A DNA stretch of 16,337 nt from JABDOU01 sp041609995 (GCA_041609995.1 JBFIPU010000060.1:1-16337), one strand, 5' to 3'. Numbered from the stretch's first letter, positions 6,360 through 13,367 are shown. Numbers and translations: made by a program. The notes: generated by a model from the letters alone, not told the origin.

Positions 6360-7582
6360 GCTCGACCGGCCGCCTGCGCCTCGGCATACTTCGTCGCCAC
6401 CAGCTTGCGGATGCCGGGCGCCACCGAGTCGTGTGGGAGTCGTGCGATCGCCTCTTCGAAGAATCCCCTGACCTGAAGCCGGTCGGCCTGCTCGATGTCG
6501 AGACCGCGGCTGGTCAGGTAGTAGCGCTGCTCTTCATCCAGCGGTCCCACCGTCGAACCATGGCCGCAGGCCACATCGTTGGCGAGAATCTCGAGGTTGG
6601 GCACCGACTCCGCCGAGGCATCACGGGACAGCACCAGGTTGCGGTTGGTCTGGTGGGCATTGGTCTGCTGGGCTTCCTCCTCGATCCGGATCAAGCCGGT
6701 GAAGACCGAATGGGCCTCGCCCTCGACTGCCCCTTTGAGGAACATGTTCGACGTGGTGCGGGGAGCCTGGTGGTTGATGACCGCCCGGTAGTCGAGCGTC
6801 TGTTCTTCGTCCCCGAAATACAGGCCGCTGATCTCCGAATGGCCGCCGGGACCATGCAGATCGACCACGAAGAAAAGCCGGGCGTAGGCAGCCCCCAGCC
6901 CCACCTCTCCCAAGTGCACGTTGGCATCCCTGTCGATGGCCGTGTGCATGTGGGCGACCGCTCTGGTGGCGTCCCCCCATTCCTGGACGACCGTGATGCC
7001 CAGATTGGCGGCGGGGCCGGCTTTCACGGTGATCCGCGGCACCACCACCGCCTCGACATCCTCCTCCGATCGGCAGAACACAACGATCGAAGATTGGGTT
7101 CCCTCGTCGGCGACAATGGTGAGATCGGGAAAACTGACCGATCCGCTCTGCGTCGCCACCAGTTCCACCAGATAGGGATCCTCGATCACCTCGTTGCGGC
7201 CGACCTGCATGACCACGCCATCGGTCACAAATGCGCTGTGGGCCAGCGAGAAGATGTCCATCGATGTGTCGAGTGAGGAGGTAGCGGGGGCAGCTTCGAG
7301 TTGCGTCAGGCGCGCCAACCCGTCGATGTGCCGAATGTGGCCGTCCACGACCAGGGCACGGCCGGCGATCTCGCCCACCACATCCGCCTCGTAGTCGGCC
7401 TCGGCGGCTTCGGCCAGCTGGTAGTCCCGTAGATCGAAGTCGAGGTCGACGTAACGCCAGCTCTCGAGCTTGGGATCTGGCATCGTGGCCTCCGCGAAGA
7501 GGTCGGCCGCCTCCTTGCGGGCGGAGACGAGCCAGGCAGGGCCATTGAGCGCGGCGCTAGACGAGGGAGTGAGGGGCTTCAC
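6356..7582 (-). CDS. sufD: SufD, Fe-S cluster scaffold subunit
   Basis: The 408-residue product is the SufD member of the SufB/SufD family. It has a variable N-terminal helical part (1-~100) and then a right-handed beta-helix core. SufD-type signatures near the C-terminus are TNAHQTNRNLVLS (307-319), PNLEILANDVACGHGSTVG (328-346, with C339 and H341 matching the functional Cys/His region of E. coli SufD), and LTSRGLDIEQADRLQVRGFF. It is shorter than typical SufB (~470). The start is GTG with no Shine-Dalgarno; TAGGAT lies 9 nt upstream. It heads the sufD-Rieske-sufC unit. In most actinobacteria sufB precedes sufD directly, but here the preceding gene is an unrelated CBS protein, so sufB must be elsewhere or missing. 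Confidence 0.95.
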   Translation of the reverse strand: MKPLTPSSSAALNGPAWLVSARKEAADLFAEATMPDPKLESWRYVDLDFDLRDYQLAEAAEADYEADVVGEIAGRALVVDGHIRHIDGLARLTQLEAAPATSSLDTSMDIFSLAHSAFVTDGVVMQVGRNEVIEDPYLVELVATQSGSVSFPDLTIVADEGTQSSIVVFCRSEEDVEAVVVPRITVKAGPAANLGITVVQEWGDATRAVAHMHTAIDRDANVHLGEVGLGAAYARLFFVVDLHGPGGHSEISGLYFGDEEQTLDYRAVINHQAPRTTSNMFLKGAVEGEAHSVFTGLIRIEEEAQQTNAHQTNRNLVLSRDASAESVPNLEILANDVACGHGSTVGPLDEEQRYYLTSRGLDIEQADRLQVRGFFEEAIARLPHDSVAPGIRKLVATKYAEAQAAGRA

Positions 7583-7619
7583 AGCGGCCGAATCCTAGCG
7601 GCGAACGAGAGTTGAACTC
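7583..7619 (-). promoter_or_regulatory. Candidate sufD promoter: near-leaderless -10 plus palindrome over the -35 position
   Basis: On the minus strand TAGGAT (7597-7592) stands 9 nt before the GTG start, giving a leader of only 2-3 nt. Upstream, GAGTTCAACTC (7619-7609) is an odd palindrome with 5-nt arms. Its centre is about 29 nt before the predicted transcription start, where it would cover the -35 region. It does not match the SufR sites I know of, so the cognate regulator is unknown. Confidence 0.4.
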
Positions 7620-7638
7620 GAACGGAATGTATGCGGAT

Positions 7639-7651
7639 CGAGCTCAGCTCG
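7639..7651 (-). terminator. Short hairpin with the CBS-gene stop codon in its loop
   Basis: CGAGC TCA GCTCG is a 5-bp stem with a 3-nt loop, and the loop is exactly the minus-strand TGA stop (7646-7644) of the CBS protein. There is no T-tract after it. It could aid termination or mRNA stability but is weak. Confidence 0.2.
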
Positions 7652-8075
7652 TGATGTATTGCTCCAGTTGGAGGATGAGCGCCTCTTGTTCGGCGATCAC
7701 GCCCTTCACGACGTCTCCAATGGAGATGACTCCCTGCAGTTTCCCATCTTGGACCACCGGAAGATGACGAATCCGGTGCTCGGTCATCATCTCCATACAC
7801 TCGGTCACGGTTTGGGTGGGGGACACTGTGATGACCTCGGCCGTCATGATGTTCCGGACGGCGGTGTCACGCGATTCGCGGTCCAATAGGATCACCTTGC
7901 GGGCGTAATCCCGTTCTGACACGATGCCGGCGAGTTCACCCTGCTCGAAGACGACGAGGGCACCCAGGTTCTTTTCAGCCATCAGCTGGAGTGCCTCGTA
8001 GACGGTGGCATCGACGTCGATCGACCAGATATCGGTGCCTTTAGCTCTCAGAAGATGTTCAACTGTTTTCGCCAT
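7644..8075 (-). CDS. Two-CBS-domain protein
   Basis: The product is 143 residues, made of a single pair of CBS domains (Bateman module). CBS1 spans about 17-62 (ALVVFEQGELAGIVSERDYA) and CBS2 about 76-127 (IRHLPVVQDGKLQGVISIGD). Such stand-alone pairs usually bind adenine nucleotides and signal energy or redox state to a partner; no catalytic domain is fused and the partner is not shown. I chose the ATG at 8075 (MAKTVEHLLRAKG, the usual N-terminus of this family) because TACCGT stands exactly 6 nt before it, the layout of a leaderless mRNA. An in-frame ATG at 8111 would add 12 residues and has GGAAGG 6 nt upstream, so that longer form remains possible. It is divergent from the CDF gene. Confidence 0.92.
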   Translation of the reverse strand: MAKTVEHLLRAKGTDIWSIDVDATVYEALQLMAEKNLGALVVFEQGELAGIVSERDYARKVILLDRESRDTAVRNIMTAEVITVSPTQTVTECMEMMTEHRIRHLPVVQDGKLQGVISIGDVVKGVIAEQEALILQLEQYITS

Positions 8076-8087
8076 CTGACAACGGTA
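8076..8087 (-). promoter_or_regulatory. Leaderless-type promoter of the CBS gene
   Basis: On the minus strand TACCGT (8087-8082) is followed by TGTCAG and then the ATG at 8075. A TANNNT box six nt before a start codon puts the first transcribed base at or next to the A of ATG. This conflicts with use of the upstream ATG at 8111 and favours the shorter protein. Confidence 0.5.
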
Positions 8088-8171
8088 CTCCCTGGGGGTC
8101 GCTCCCGCCATCGCTTACCTTCCGAGGGCACAGTCCCTTGCCGATCCTTACGTCCACCTTCCGGTTGGGTA

Positions 8172-8183
8172 TACGCTGACAGG
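8172..8183 (+). promoter_or_regulatory. Leaderless-type promoter of the CDF transporter gene
   Basis: TACGCT (8172-8177; the overlapping TATACG starts at 8170) is followed by GACAGG and the ATG at 8184. No ribosome-binding sequence is placed at a workable distance. No convincing -35 was found at 16-18 nt. Confidence 0.5.
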
Positions 8184-9080
8184 ATGGCTCATGACCACTA
8201 TTCGGGTGCGCCCGATCGAAACCGGCGGCCGTTGTTCATCGCCTTCATGCTCGTCCTCGTGTTCCTGGTGGTGCAAGTGATCGCCGGTTTCTGGACAGGC
8301 TCATTGGCGCTGCTGTCCGACGCCGGGCACATGGCCTCCGACGTGCTCGGAATCGGGATGGCGCTGGCTGCTATCACAGCTGCCTCGCAGGCTGCGGTGA
8401 AGGGCTCGCGCACCTATGGGTTGTATCGACTCGAGATCCTCGCCGCTCTCGCCAACGCTGTACTCGTGTTCGCCGTCGGCGGCTACGTGGTATTCGAGGC
8501 CATCCGGCGCTGGCAAGATCCACCGGAGATCCTGACCGGTCCGCTCCTCGTGGTCGCCGTCCTCGGATTGATCGTCAACCTCGTGGTATGGCGCCTCTTG
8601 CGGGCCAGCACCGAGGAGTCGCTGAACATCGAAGGCGCCATGCTGGAGGCGTTCGCCGACCTCTTCGGCTCGATCGGCGTGATCGCGGCTGCCGTCATCG
8701 TGGCCACGACTGGTTGGGCCCAGGCCGATCCGTTGATTGCGGCGGCGATCGGCTTGTTCATCCTTCCCCGAGCCTGGAGGCTGGGCAAACGGGCCCTACG
8801 CGTGATACTGCAGTTCACGCCCGAGGGCCTCGACATCGACCGCCTCCGGACCCGATTGTCTGAGATCGAGGATGTGGTGGATGTCCATGACCTCCACGTC
8901 TGGACGCTGACGTCGACCATGGATGTGGCCTCGGTCCACCTGGTTACCTCGAACGATGCCGACGCCCACAGGGTGCTCGACGAGGCGCGGGATATGCTCG
9001 CAACCGACTTCAGCATCGAGCACGCCACGCTCCAGGTGGAGCCCGATACCCACGAGGGCTGCACCGAACTCGCCTACTGA
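8184..9080 (+). CDS. Cation diffusion facilitator (CDF) heavy-metal exporter
   Basis: This 298-residue inner-membrane transporter probably exports Zn2+ or a related divalent metal by proton antiport. Six membrane segments are visible from about residue 17 to 195, then a cytoplasmic ferredoxin-like domain. TM2 carries the metal site LLSDAGHMASD (D46, H49, D53), followed by the conserved YGLYRLEILAALANA. The TM5 site is EAFAD (E155, D159): the first ligand is Glu where zinc-specific members have His, as in some CzcD-like proteins of broader or different specificity. The C-terminal domain has VHDLHVWTLTS (H235, H238) and ends in HEGCTELAY. The N-terminal tail has only two His (MAHDHYSG), not a long His loop. 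The ATG at 8184 begins just before TM1; the upstream open frame lacks protein character. Confidence 0.95.
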   Translation: MAHDHYSGAPDRNRRPLFIAFMLVLVFLVVQVIAGFWTGSLALLSDAGHMASDVLGIGMALAAITAASQAAVKGSRTYGLYRLEILAALANAVLVFAVGGYVVFEAIRRWQDPPEILTGPLLVVAVLGLIVNLVVWRLLRASTEESLNIEGAMLEAFADLFGSIGVIAAAVIVATTGWAQADPLIAAAIGLFILPRAWRLGKRALRVILQFTPEGLDIDRLRTRLSEIEDVVDVHDLHVWTLTSTMDVASVHLVTSNDADAHRVLDEARDMLATDFSIEHATLQVEPDTHEGCTELAY

Positions 9081-9275
9081 AGTAGTCGACATGTCTTTGG
9101 GCGGCCAGCAGGCCGCGAGGAGTGGTTGGCAGGTCACGAGCAACGCAGAGCGCGGGCCGGGTGGGAGGCTCCGGCTCAATCCGTCTCCTGACCGGGAAAG
9201 ACCCTCATGACCGCCATCGGGGTTCGCTCCCACCCGGGTGTATCCGTTGTCGAAGGAGGACGTTGGCTCGGGTCG
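9081..9275. other. Convergent intergenic region with two inverted repeats
   Basis: No gene is visible in these 195 nt. GCGGCC AGCA GGCCGC (9101-9116) is a perfect 6-bp stem with a 4-nt loop 20 nt after the CDF stop; no T-run follows. CCGGGTGGGAG (9157-9167) and CTCCCACCCGG (9227-9237) are perfect 11-nt inverted arms separated by 59 nt. Lying between convergent genes, they may form terminators readable from either side. Confidence 0.4.
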
Positions 9276-11195
9276 TCAGTGCCCGGTCGGTGGCTGCAGG
9301 CGCTCGCCCCACGCCTGGGTGTAGCGATCGAGCACCATGGCGATGAGGACGAGGGACAACCCCACTTCTGCGCCGAGGCCAAAGAGACTGCGGGTGAGGG
9401 CGCGGATGGTCTCGAATCCGAGCGCCCCGCCCCCGACGAAGCCGGCGATGATCACCATTGCCAGCACCATCATGATCACCTGGTTGATGGCGGCCATGAT
9501 CGTCGGGCCGGCCAGTGGTATCCGCACGCCGAGCATGGTCTGGCGGGGGGTGGCGCCGAAGGTACGCGACGCCTCCACCGATTCTTCCGGCACCTGCCGG
9601 ATGCCGAGGGCCGAGATGCGGATGCCGGGCACGATGGCATAGAGCACAGAGGCGATGATCCCTGGAACGACGCCGACGGTGAACAAGATGACGACCGGGA
9701 TGATGTAGACGAGCGAAGGTACGGTCTGGAGGGCATCGAGGAAGGGCCCCATGGCCGCCTCGACCCGCGGCTTTCTCCCGGCCCAGATTCCGATCGGGAG
9801 CGCGACCACCACCGAAATCAACGTGGCGGCCATGACCTGGACCAGCGTGTCGATCGACAGCTCCCACATTCCGATGAGACCGATGACAGCAACCGCACCT
9901 GCTCCAAAAGCGGCCAGCCGCCACCCTTTTGCATGCCAACAGAGCCAGCCGGTGACGAAGATGAGCACGGGCCAGGCCAGGGTGTCGGTGAGGAAGTCCC
10001 TGACCGGCACGATGATGCCGGCCACGATGAAGTCGTTGACGGGACGCGTCAGCCATCGCAGGTTGTCGCGGGCCCAGACCACCACATCATCGATCGGGTC
10101 GAAGAGCCGCAGCGTCCACACGTCCGGGAACTCGACGAAGCCGGTGAACCGACCGACGGCCGTCATCGCGACGAGCGCTCCGACGCCGCCCCAGAACCAC
10201 TTGCGAGGCGCCTTGGCCAAAGGATCGATGTTGGCGAGGCTGCGCCACACGCGGTCCAACACGATCGCCACCGCCACGATTGCGAGCCCTGCTGCAATGC
10301 CGCGGCCGGTTCGCCGTTGCGACAGGCTCTGGAACACGTTTTCGCCGAGGCCGCCGGCTCCCATCAACGCCGCCAGCACCACGATGCCGAGCGCCATCAT
10401 GATGGTTTGGGTGAGGCCGGTCAGGATGGTGGGAAGCGCCATCGGTATCTGGACCTTGAGGAGCGTCTGACGCCGGTTCGATCCGAACATCCGGGCTGAT
10501 TCGACCGTCTGCTCCGGGACCTGCTTGATGCCGAGGGTGGTGAGGCGGACCACCGGCGCAAGGGCATAGATGACCGTGGCCACCGCCGCATTCACCGAGC
10601 CCACGCCGAAGAAGCCGAGCAGGGGCAGAAAGTAGACGAAGGCGGGCACGGTCTGCATGGCGTCGAGAATGGGTCGAAGGAACTTTTCGACCCGTGGCTT
10701 CATGGCCGCCCAGACGCCCAGCGGGACACCGATCGCGACCGCGATGGCCACCGCCACCGACATCAGCGACAGCGTCTCCATGGTCGGCTCCCACAGCCCG
10801 ATCAGCCCGGTGTAGAGCAGCACCCCGCCTGCCACCAGGCCTTGCCTCCACATCCGGACCCGGGCAGGGATGAGTACTGCGCCTGCCACCACCGCGTACC
10901 AGGGAAGCCAGAGCAAGATCGCCTCGAGCCCATCGATCATGAAGTTCAAGGCATCCGTGAGCGGGTTGAAGAACCCGGTGAACAAGGGATGGGAGCGCCG
11001 GTTGGCGCGAATCCAGTCACCGAGGGCATCGGTCGGTTCGGAGATGAGGGTGTCGAGCGCGGCGGGAAACCCCTCAGCTGCGCCAAAGGCGGCCTGCAAA
11101 ACCACTACACCGCCCACGAGTCCAGCCCAGGGCGCCCATCGAGCCAGCTGTTCAGACGAGAAGACGGGAGCGGCGGGCTGCGCGCCGGCGGTCAC
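9276..11195 (-). CDS. proW: Double-length fused ABC permease of the glycine betaine/proline importer (ProW-ProW)
   Basis: The 639-residue membrane protein holds two complete ProW-like permease units in one chain, where ordinary ProW/OpuAB is about half this size. Unit 1 has its transport core at about 140-318 and unit 2 at about 448-628. Each contains the same ordered signatures: GVWAAMKPRVE / GIWAGRKPRVE, DAMQTVPAFVYFLP / DALQTVPSLVYIIP, and the EAA coupling loop ESARMFGSNRRQTLLKVQIP (232-251) / EASRTFGATPRQTMLGVRIP (541-560). Both N-terminal extensions are retained (from ~60 and ~375), so the whole gene was duplicated and fused. One polypeptide could supply the full pore for two ATPase subunits. 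The start is GTG, overlapping the ATPase stop as GTGA. Confidence 0.95.
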   Translation of the reverse strand: MTAGAQPAAPVFSSEQLARWAPWAGLVGGVVVLQAAFGAAEGFPAALDTLISEPTDALGDWIRANRRSHPLFTGFFNPLTDALNFMIDGLEAILLWLPWYAVVAGAVLIPARVRMWRQGLVAGGVLLYTGLIGLWEPTMETLSLMSVAVAIAVAIGVPLGVWAAMKPRVEKFLRPILDAMQTVPAFVYFLPLLGFFGVGSVNAAVATVIYALAPVVRLTTLGIKQVPEQTVESARMFGSNRRQTLLKVQIPMALPTILTGLTQTIMMALGIVVLAALMGAGGLGENVFQSLSQRRTGRGIAAGLAIVAVAIVLDRVWRSLANIDPLAKAPRKWFWGGVGALVAMTAVGRFTGFVEFPDVWTLRLFDPIDDVVVWARDNLRWLTRPVNDFIVAGIIVPVRDFLTDTLAWPVLIFVTGWLCWHAKGWRLAAFGAGAVAVIGLIGMWELSIDTLVQVMAATLISVVVALPIGIWAGRKPRVEAAMGPFLDALQTVPSLVYIIPVVILFTVGVVPGIIASVLYAIVPGIRISALGIRQVPEESVEASRTFGATPRQTMLGVRIPLAGPTIMAAINQVIMMVLAMVIIAGFVGGGALGFETIRALTRSLFGLGAEVGLSLVLIAMVLDRYTQAWGERLQPPTGH

Positions 11196-12214
11196 AGTTC
11201 GAGGACCTTCGCCACCGCCGCCCGATCGATCATCCCGACTTCGGCGCCGTCGGCGTCGATCACGGCCATGGGCCGCGGGCTGGTCAGGAGTGACGGCAGG
11301 ATCGACTCGATGGAAGCGTCGGCCGCGACGCGCTCGGAGGGGGCCTCGCCGTTGAGCGGCTCCATCACATTGGCGGCCGTCAACACCTTCGCTTTGGGAA
11401 CGTCCTTGGTGAACTCGGCCACGTACTCGGTGGCGGGGCTGGTGATCAGTTCTGCCGCGGTGCCGATCTGGTCGAGGGCTCCATCCTTCATGATGGCAAT
11501 GCGATCCCCCAGCTTGATTGCCTCGGCGAAGTCGTGGGTGATGAACACGATGGTCCGGTGCATCTGTTCCTGTAGCCGGAGGAGCTCGTCCTGCATGTCC
11601 CGGCGGATCAGCGGATCGAGCGCCGAAAACGGCTCATCGAAGAACAACAGCTCCGGATCGACGGCGAGTGCCCGCGCCAGGCCCACCCGCTGCTGCATGC
11701 CGCCGGACAACTGCTGGGGGTAGTGGTTTCCCCAACCCTCGAGACCGACGACATCGAGTACTTCCAGGGCCCGTTCGGCCCGCTCTTGTTTTCCCATGCC
11801 TTGGATCTCGAGCCCGTAGGCGACGTTGTCGATCACCCGCCGGTGCGGTAGCAGCCCGAAATGCTGGAACACCATCGACATCTTGTCCCGGCGGACTTGC
11901 CGAAGCTCGGCCTCTCCCATCGTCGTGAGGTCGGCATCGTCCAGCCAAACCGAGCCCCGGGTCACAGGCGTCAGCTGGGCGATGCAACGAATGAGAGTCG
12001 ACTTGCCTGAACCGGAGAGGCCCATGACGACGAAGGTCTCGCCGTAGTTGACGTCGAACGTGACATCGTGCACGCCCACCGTGCATCCGGTGGCGTTGAG
12101 AATCTCTGCCCGAGGTGCTCCGCCTTCGGCCATCTGGAGTGCCCGCTCGGGCTTGGAGCCGAAGACTTTCCACACCCCGGCGAGTTGCAGGCACGCTGCG
12201 TTCGCCTCCTCCAT
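11192..12214 (-). CDS. proV: Glycine betaine/proline ABC transporter ATPase (ProV/OpuAA family)
   Basis: This 340-residue ATPase powers import of compatible solutes. The N-terminal extension before the Walker box (FGSKPERALQMAEGG) is the ProV-type element. Walker A is GLSGSGKST (65-73), the Q-loop is MVFQHFGLLPHRRV, the signature is LSGGMQQRVGLARAL (169-183), Walker B is LLFFDEPFSALDP (189-201) and the switch His is H227 (FITHDFAEA). The C-terminal ~65 residues (from ~277) resemble one CBS unit (TSPRPMAVIDADGAEVGMID), shorter than the CBS pair used for ionic-strength sensing in OpuA, so osmotic control may differ. The ATG has no Shine-Dalgarno; TAGATT lies 6 nt upstream, so the mRNA is probably leaderless. 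It is coupled to the permease and divergent from the receptor gene. Confidence 0.96.
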   Translation of the reverse strand: MEEANAACLQLAGVWKVFGSKPERALQMAEGGAPRAEILNATGCTVGVHDVTFDVNYGETFVVMGLSGSGKSTLIRCIAQLTPVTRGSVWLDDADLTTMGEAELRQVRRDKMSMVFQHFGLLPHRRVIDNVAYGLEIQGMGKQERAERALEVLDVVGLEGWGNHYPQQLSGGMQQRVGLARALAVDPELLFFDEPFSALDPLIRRDMQDELLRLQEQMHRTIVFITHDFAEAIKLGDRIAIMKDGALDQIGTAAELITSPATEYVAEFTKDVPKAKVLTAANVMEPLNGEAPSERVAADASIESILPSLLTSPRPMAVIDADGAEVGMIDRAAVAKVLEL

Positions 12215-12230
12215 ATTTGCAATCTAGCCT
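12215..12230. promoter_or_regulatory. Overlapping divergent -10 boxes of the importer genes
   Basis: On the minus strand TAGATT (12226-12221) stands 6 nt before the proV ATG (12214), a leaderless layout. On the plus strand TAGCCT (12225-12230) also fits TANNNT, with a weak TTCGCC 18 nt upstream, and could drive the receptor gene with a leader of about 49 nt. The two boxes share the bases at 12225-12226, so polymerase could not occupy both at once. Confidence 0.4.
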
Positions 12231-12285
12231 CAGTGGGATTCGGCGACCGTGAAGCCGGCGAGGCAGGCCGCCGCAAGGAGGAATC

Positions 12286-13275
12286 ATGAGAAAGTTACTG
12301 GCACTCATGCTGGCCCTGGCGATGATCGCCGCGGCGTGTGGGGGAGACGAGACAGGTGACACAACCGCCGACGCAGGGGGCGACACCGGAGGCGGCATCG
12401 ACCCGGACAAGCCGACCATAAACCTGATTGTGAACCCGTGGACGGCATCACGTATGAACGTCGAGGTCGCCAAGGTCATCATCGAAGAGGAGCTGGGGTA
12501 CCCGGTCGAGACCGTCGAGGTCAATGAGAACGACGCCATGTTCACCGGCATGGCCGACGGGACGCTGGACGCAGTGCTCGAGATCTGGCCTTCTGGCGTC
12601 ACCGACGCCGAGACCACCTATTTCGATGACGGGTCGGTGGTCGATATCGGCGAGCTCGGTGCTGTCGGCAAGATCGGGTGGTTCGTGCCGAGCTACATGG
12701 TCGAGCAGTACCCGGAACTCGCCACGTGGGAGGGTTTCACGAATCCGGATCTTGCCGGGCTGTTCGCGACAGCCGAAACCGGGGACAAGGGTCGCTTCCT
12801 GGGAACCGATCCCTCGTACTCGCAGTATGACGAGCAGATCATCAGCAACCTGGATCTCCCGCTCGAAGTCGTGTTTTCCGGCTCGGAGCCTGCCACGGTT
12901 GCTGAGGTCGAGGCCCGGGTGGCCGCCGAGGAGCCCATCGTGCTCTACTGGTGGACCCCGACGGCGGCGGTTGCCAAGTTCGACCTGGTCAACGTGGAGC
13001 TGCCCGCCTATACCGATGCCTGCGGCGCCAGTGCTGCCGCCGGTGACGGGGGAGTGGATTGCGACTACCCCGAGGACGTCATCTTCAAGGCGGCCTCGGC
13101 CCAGCTGCAGGAGAAGGCACCGGATGTGTTCGCCTTCCTGCAGAGGTTCACGATCACGACCGAGGATCAGCTCTCGATGCTGCCTCCGGTGGAGATCGAC
13201 GGCGACGACCCGGTGGCGGTGGCGGCCAAGTGGGTGGCCGAGAACGAGAGCAAGTGGAGGCCCTGGCTCAGCTGA
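12286..13275 (+). CDS. proX: Glycine betaine/proline-type substrate-binding lipoprotein (OpuAC/ProX family)
   Basis: The 329-residue receptor captures the substrate outside the cell and delivers it to the divergent permease. Residues 1-18 are a lipoprotein signal, with Cys18 in AAAC and a Gly/Asp/Thr linker to about 45. The OpuAC fold follows: NLIVNPWTASRMNVEVAKVI, LGYPVETVEVNENDAMFTGM, DAVLEIWPSGV, a hinge region near the middle and VLYWWTPTAAVAKFD. The Trp and Tyr residues in these motifs suit an aromatic cage for a quaternary amine, but the exact ligand (betaine, proline, choline or carnitine) cannot be read. The start has the strongest ribosome-binding site of the window, AAGGAGG 4 nt before ATG. 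Two late Cys (in TDACGA and GVDCDYPE) could form a disulfide. A nested hairpin follows the stop. Confidence 0.95.
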   Translation: MRKLLALMLALAMIAAACGGDETGDTTADAGGDTGGGIDPDKPTINLIVNPWTASRMNVEVAKVIIEEELGYPVETVEVNENDAMFTGMADGTLDAVLEIWPSGVTDAETTYFDDGSVVDIGELGAVGKIGWFVPSYMVEQYPELATWEGFTNPDLAGLFATAETGDKGRFLGTDPSYSQYDEQIISNLDLPLEVVFSGSEPATVAEVEARVAAEEPIVLYWWTPTAAVAKFDLVNVELPAYTDACGASAAAGDGGVDCDYPEDVIFKAASAQLQEKAPDVFAFLQRFTITTEDQLSMLPPVEIDGDDPVAVAAKWVAENESKWRPWLS

Positions 13276-13289
13276 AGGCCTCAGCTGAA
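13267..13289 (+). repeat. Short tandem near-duplication at the receptor stop codon
   Basis: CTCAGCTGAA occurs at 13267-13276 and again at 13280-13289, a 13-nt period. The first copy contains the TGA stop. The second copy is out of frame by one, so it adds no coding sequence. It is probably a local slippage event. Confidence 0.4.
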
Positions 13290-13310
13290 TAGTCGCTTTT
13301 GAACAATTGA

Positions 13311-13367
13311 CCGCCCACCGGCGGTCGTGGAGCCCATCGGGCCCGCGTCCGCCGGTGAGCGGTGGGC
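13311..13367. terminator. Large nested hairpin between convergent genes (likely terminator)
   Basis: CCGCCCACCGGCGG (13311-13324) pairs with CCGCCGGTGAGCGG (13349-13362) over 14 positions with one mismatch. The loop holds a second small stem, GCCC ATC GGGC (13332-13342). A competing 8-bp pairing, GCCCACCG (13313-13320) with CGGTGGGC (13360-13367), ends immediately before CTTTC. Read from the plus strand it follows the receptor gene by 35 nt; on the minus strand it follows the dehydrogenase gene. It probably terminates both, though the T-tract is poor. Confidence 0.6.

Noticed and set aside
8076..8111. Longer CBS protein starting at 8111
   Set aside because: It has a usable GGAAGG, but the extra 12 residues do not resemble the family and a leaderless box fits 8075 exactly. 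Kept as an alternative in the annotation.
9207..10499. Long open frame on the plus strand inside the permease gene
   Set aside because: It is antisense to a strongly supported permease and its His/Asp/Gly/Arg-rich composition is typical of mirror frames in GC-rich genes.
12231..12285. A riboswitch in the receptor leader
   Set aside because: The leader is under 60 nt and has no recognisable aptamer pattern.
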